Shown here: in pieces, positions 6,528 to 8,517 of the stretch | Layout of the letters: each line of letters opens with the position of its first letter | How positions within the stretch are numbered: the stretch's first letter is position 1 | From: SIG223 sp964442785 | GTDB taxonomy: Bacteria > Bacillota_I > Bacilli_A > RFN20 > DUOF01 | Direction of reading: 5' to 3' | DNA: 8,517 bases | Assembly: GCA_964442785.1 (NCBI GenBank) | Contig: CAYTZW010000041.1 | Coordinates: 1 to 8,517 of the forward strand | Made by a program: the position numbers and the translations under genes | The notes under the pieces: model-generated | What the model saw: the letters and a program-made list of their open reading frames with translations, nothing else | The model's database searches: none | Told to the model about the DNA's origin: nothing

Positions 6528-6670
6528 TAATTAATTCCTTCAAATAAAGCAGCGAAAGCAACCAAAACCAAAATAGTAACCACGACAATAGCACCTATTC
6601 TTTGAAATAAAACTTTTCTTTTTTCTTGCTTAGCTTCTATTTCTTTTTTTGTTAATACTTTTTTTGCCAT
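6527..6670 (-). CDS. 47-residue single-pass membrane protein leading the ecf operon
   Basis: This small protein has no function I can name. A very basic N-terminal segment (MAKKVLTKKEIEAKQEKRK, residues 1-19) is followed by one hydrophobic helix at about 25-43 (GAIVVVTILVLVAFAALF) and a short tail. By the positive-inside rule the N-terminus should face the cytoplasm. A longer reading frame begins at 6724, but the ATG at 6670 is the better start: GAGGAG lies 9 bases upstream of it, and the candidate promoter lies inside the longer version. The stop overlaps the ecfA1 start by one base. It resembles in style the tiny Lys-rich one-TM proteins of Firmicutes, but I cannot show homology. It lacks the features of SecE. 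Coupling to ecfA1 suggests a role in expression or assembly of the ECF module, or none. Confidence 0.8.
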   Translation of the reverse strand: MAKKVLTKKEIEAKQEKRKVLFQRIGAIVVVTILVLVAFAALFEGIN

Positions 6671-6695
6671 AACATACATCTCCTCACTCGTATAA

Positions 6696-6724
6696 ATAAT
6701 AACATAAATAGAATAAAAAGCCAA
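6696..6724 (-). promoter_or_regulatory. Promoter of the micro-ORF-ecf-truA operon
   Basis: On the minus strand TTGGCT (6724-6719) and TATTAT (6701-6696) are separated by 17 bases. The predicted start near 6689 would leave a leader of only about 20 bases carrying GAGGAG. The -35 abuts the T-tract of the preceding terminator. There is no room for a riboswitch, so none controls this module. Confidence 0.6.
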
Positions 6725-6753
6725 AAGAAAAAGTAGATAATCAATATCTACTT
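6723..6753 (-). terminator. Rho-independent terminator after the acidic membrane protein gene
   Basis: A perfect 9-bp stem AAGTAGATA / TATCTACTT (6753-6745 with 6739-6731) with a 5-base loop is followed on the minus strand by TTTCTTTT. It begins 8 bases after the stop codon of the 353-residue gene and separates it from the ecf operon. Confidence 0.85.
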
Positions 6754-6761
6754 AATCAATC

Positions 6762-7823
6762 TTATAATTTTCTTGGAGTATAAATGGTATAACCATTTTT
6801 TGAAGATAAAGGTTCTAATTCTTCTTCATTACTAACTTCATTTTCTTCTTCTTTTTCTTTAACAACAGGTTCTTTATAACTTCCAGTTAAGAAAATATTA
6901 TCAGCGTTCATAGGATTTCTTTCGTTTAAAAGTTCCTTGTCTTCATCTTTTAAAAGTTCAAAAGCATCAAACATCTTGTCATCATATTCAGTATCTAAAG
7001 TTCCATTTATAATATTTATTAATTGTTTTCTTTCCCTTAAGTTAGAATATTCTGCTCCAATAGCAACATTTAAAACTTTTCCATTAGCATCAATGAAATT
7101 ATATAAACCAACAACAGATTTATTTTCACCTTTTTCCATTGTATATGCATAACCTGTTAAACTAGTGTCAGCATCTAAGTCAATCATTTTAGCACTTTTC
7201 CAATCAATAGCATCTTCATATAAAGAAGCACAGTAATCCTTTACAGCACTTTCATAACGACTATCAACATTATAACTACAAACTTTAGCAAAATCTTCTT
7301 CTTTTGCTTCTTTTATAGCCTTGTTAATACCTTCTTTTCCTGCTTCATATGTTTCTTTATCAATATTTAAAGACATAATTGCTCTTAAAGTAGAACTATC
7401 ATTTCCTGCTTCTGGCTCAACATTAATGAATTGGTCATAATCTCCAGATAAATAAACAGTATAGTTTTCTTCTTCACCATTTGAAGAAACTGAAACAAAC
7501 CAAGGTAAAGTTTCTCCTTCTTTAACAACTAAAGAAGAATTTGAAACTCCAGTTTCCTCTTTGAAAATATCATTAGTTTTATCTCCAATAGTAGTTTCAG
7601 GATCAGGTTCTTCTTGAGGCTTTTTAGTATTTTTTACAAGAACTGATGCTATTGTAACTATAGCAGCAGCTGTTAAAACACCAGCAAGTCCTCTCCTAAT
7701 AAATTTACCTTTACGAGATTTCTTTTTAGGTTCTTCTACTTCTTCTTCCATTTCTTCTACTTCTTCTTCCATTTCTCCATCTTCATATACTACTTCTTCA
7801 TATTGATTTTCATTATTTTTCAT
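6762..7823 (-). CDS. Acidic one-TM protein with unassigned extracytoplasmic domain
   Basis: I do not recognise this 353-residue protein. Residues 1-31 are extremely acidic and contain two tandem copies of EMEEEVE (17-30). A basic patch (KKKSRKGKFIRR, 33-44) precedes a single hydrophobic helix at about 45-63 (GLAGVLTAAAIVTIASVLV). The basic patch predicts a cytoplasmic N-terminus and an outside C-terminal part of about 290 residues. That part begins with a low-complexity linker (KKPQEEPDPETT), has a mixed folded region with two cysteines (about 188 and 198) that could form a disulfide, and ends with a Glu-rich segment (KEKEEENEVSNEEELEPL) before the tail NGYTIYTPRKL. No sortase signal or enzyme motif is seen. 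The start is supported by GAGGG 7 bases upstream. The gene is monocistronic with its own terminator, and its leader shares 13 bases with that of the lipoprotein gene. Confidence 0.8.
   Translation of the reverse strand: MKNNENQYEEVVYEDGEMEEEVEEMEEEVEEPKKKSRKGKFIRRGLAGVLTAAAIVTIASVLVKNTKKPQEEPDPETTIGDKTNDIFKEETGVSNSSLVVKEGETLPWFVSVSSNGEEENYTVYLSGDYDQFINVEPEAGNDSSTLRAIMSLNIDKETYEAGKEGINKAIKEAKEEDFAKVCSYNVDSRYESAVKDYCASLYEDAIDWKSAKMIDLDADTSLTGYAYTMEKGENKSVVGLYNFIDANGKVLNVAIGAEYSNLRERKQLINIINGTLDTEYDDKMFDAFELLKDEDKELLNERNPMNADNIFLTGSYKEPVVKEKEEENEVSNEEELEPLSSKNGYTIYTPRKL
7731..7772 (-). repeat. Two perfect tandem 21-bp repeats inside the acidic N-terminus
   Basis: Positions 7731-7751 and 7752-7772 are identical over 21 bases, and the next four bases continue the pattern. 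The unit encodes seven residues of the EMEEEVE type, so the frame is kept whatever the copy number. This is a simple sequence repeat that could vary between strains. Confidence 0.85.
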
Positions 7824-7828
7824 AATTT

Positions 7829-7886
7829 ATCCCTCGCTTTTCTTATTCACGCAAGTAAATAATAACATATATTTCAATTCTTGAAA
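7829..7886 (-). promoter_or_regulatory. Possible promoter and leader of the acidic membrane protein gene
   Basis: On the minus strand TATTAT (7864-7859) lies 16 bases downstream of TTTCAA (7886-7881), a weak -35. The leader carries AAAAGCGAGGGAT (7841-7829), which includes the ribosome binding site. A second perfect TATAAT at 7936-7931 lacks a -35 and would give a leader of about 100 bases, so the exact start is uncertain. Confidence 0.45.
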
Positions 7887-7897
7887 CAGGATTTCAA
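7881..7897. promoter_or_regulatory. Inverted repeat overlapping the putative -35, possible operator
   Basis: TTGAAATCCTGTTTCAA on the minus strand is a perfect 6-bp inverted repeat with a 5-base spacer. A third copy of the half-site (TTGAAA, 7877-7872) follows three bases later. The repeat covers the candidate -35, a position suited to a repressor site. Short AT-rich inverted repeats arise by chance in such DNA. Confidence 0.3.
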
Positions 7898-7976
7898 TCT
7901 AATTGTGAATAACTCCAAAATTTTTTTAAAATTATATAATGTAAAAAACAAATATCTTATTTAATTATCTTTATAC

Positions 7977-8516
7977 CTAAAAAGCTTTCTCTTTTACTTT
8001 TTTATGTAAAACTATACAATCATCTGGATATTCGGTAGACTCAAAAACTTCCATTACTTTTGCTAAGTTTCCATTTGGAGCATAGATAGTATCTCCTTCT
8101 TTTAAATCAAGACCTTCTTCTACAATATAACAATACAAACTTGAATCAGGAGAATACTTTACACGACAAAACTTAATGTATTTTTCTTTAGAAGGGTCAT
8201 AGTTTTCCCTTTTTACGTCAACTATCTCAATTATTTCTTTCTTTCCAAACAAAGAAGTTTCATAAGATTTACCAGGTTCTTTTCCTAGTAAAAATTTTCC
8301 TATTGGAGATTCATTTGTAAATTCATTTTTAAAAGGGTCAGCTTCTGTTTCTTTTTCGACTGTATATCCAATATTTTTGTCCCCTTCTTTAATGCCTGTA
8401 AAAATAGGTTTTACATTTTCATAAACCTCTTTAATTGTAAGTTCTTCTTCATTTATTTCTCCTGTTTTCAAGTTTATTCTTCGGATTTTTATTAAGTCAT
8501 CACATTTAATAAACAT
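7977..8516 (-). CDS. GreA/GreB C-terminal-domain-like protein, possibly 5' incomplete
   Basis: Visible from residue 1 to 179. The central part resembles the C-terminal FKBP-like domain of Gre transcript-cleavage factors, which docks on RNA polymerase: LKTGEINEEELTI (16-28), TEADP (57-61), NESPIGKFLLGKEPGKSYE (68-86) and FGKKEIIEIVDVKR (90-103) follow the GreA order TGE, DEADP, SPIGKALLGKKVGD, GKKEYEILEI. After it, residues ~113-171 (KFCRVKY...YIVEEGLDLKEGDTIYAPNGNLAKVMEVFE) look like a small beta-barrel of the kind with a GDxVxxP turn and a KVxEV strand. The N-terminal coiled coil with acidic tip that GreA inserts into the polymerase channel is not visible. The ATG at 8516 is one base from the window edge and its ribosome binding site cannot be seen, so the gene may start further upstream. 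If the ATG is real, it is a Gre-domain protein without cleavage activity. Confidence 0.75.
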   Translation of the reverse strand: MFIKCDDLIKIRRINLKTGEINEEELTIKEVYENVKPIFTGIKEGDKNIGYTVEKETEADPFKNEFTNESPIGKFLLGKEPGKSYETSLFGKKEIIEIVDVKRENYDPSKEKYIKFCRVKYSPDSSLYCYIVEEGLDLKEGDTIYAPNGNLAKVMEVFESTEYPDDCIVLHKKVKEKAF

Positions 8517-8517
8517 A

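Noticed and set aside
6527..6724. 65-residue version of the micro-ORF, or identity as SecE
   Set aside because: The extra N-terminus would overlap the promoter and has no ribosome binding site, while GAGGAG fits the ATG at 6670. SecE features are missing and the neighbours are not nusG or rplK.
7931..7940. TATAAT boxes on both strands in the 7824-7976 gap
   Set aside because: Neither has a reasonable -35, and the plus-strand copy would drive no gene.
7943..7962. Possible terminator of the Gre-like gene (AAATA/TATTT hairpin followed by six T on the minus strand)
   Set aside because: The stem is five A-T pairs with a 3-base loop, too unstable to call against this background.
1..8517. Mobile elements, CRISPR arrays, tRNA/rRNA genes, phage or defence systems
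   Set aside because: No transposase, integrase, direct-repeat array, RNA gene signature or defence-type domain is visible anywhere in the window.

Overview
The window is AT-rich, tightly packed bacterial DNA. All nine protein genes I support lie on the minus strand, so transcription runs from high to low coordinates. The low GC, AGGAGG-type ribosome binding sites, lipobox lipoprotein and Firmicutes-type ECF transporter block point to a low-GC Gram-positive lineage (Bacillota or a Mycoplasmatota-related relative). A short GH29 fucosidase would suit a gut-dwelling, glycan-exposed lifestyle. The organism assignment is inference. TGA is a real stop here: ecfA2 ends at TGA inside an ATGA overlap and truA ends at TGA inside its own terminator hairpin, while Trp is encoded by TGG. 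This argues for the standard bacterial code, not the mycoplasma code.

Layout in the direction of transcription. (1) 8516-7977: a protein with a GreA/GreB-like C-terminal domain followed by a small beta-rich domain; its 5' end may lie outside the window. (2) 7823-6762: a membrane-anchored acidic protein with an extracytoplasmic domain of unknown function, with its own promoter region and a clear terminator. (3) 6670-3339: a compact operon of a 47-residue single-pass membrane protein, ecfA1, ecfA2, ecfT and truA. Genes overlap by 1, 25, 4 and 1 bases. A promoter sits directly behind the previous terminator, and the final terminator overlaps the truA stop codon. (4) 3252/3258-2677: a coiled-coil/one-TM protein of unknown function. 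(5) 2610-1714: a short cytoplasmic GH29 alpha-L-fucosidase-like enzyme with a near-consensus promoter. (6) 1514-150: a large lipoprotein with a C-terminal thioredoxin-like domain (CATC), an extended -10 promoter and a strong terminator.

The best understood part is the ECF energizing module: two ATPases (EcfA1/EcfA2) and the transmembrane coupling protein EcfT. They serve vitamin- or metal-binding S components encoded elsewhere, since no S gene or riboswitch is visible here. The order ecfA1-ecfA2-ecfT-truA is the classic Firmicutes arrangement, but the ribosomal protein genes that often flank it are absent.

I do not see a clear new multi-gene system. The most interesting leads are the Gre-like protein lacking a visible coiled-coil domain, the redox-type lipoprotein, two unassigned envelope proteins, the micro-protein leading the ecf operon, and a 13-base leader sequence shared by the two exported-protein genes.
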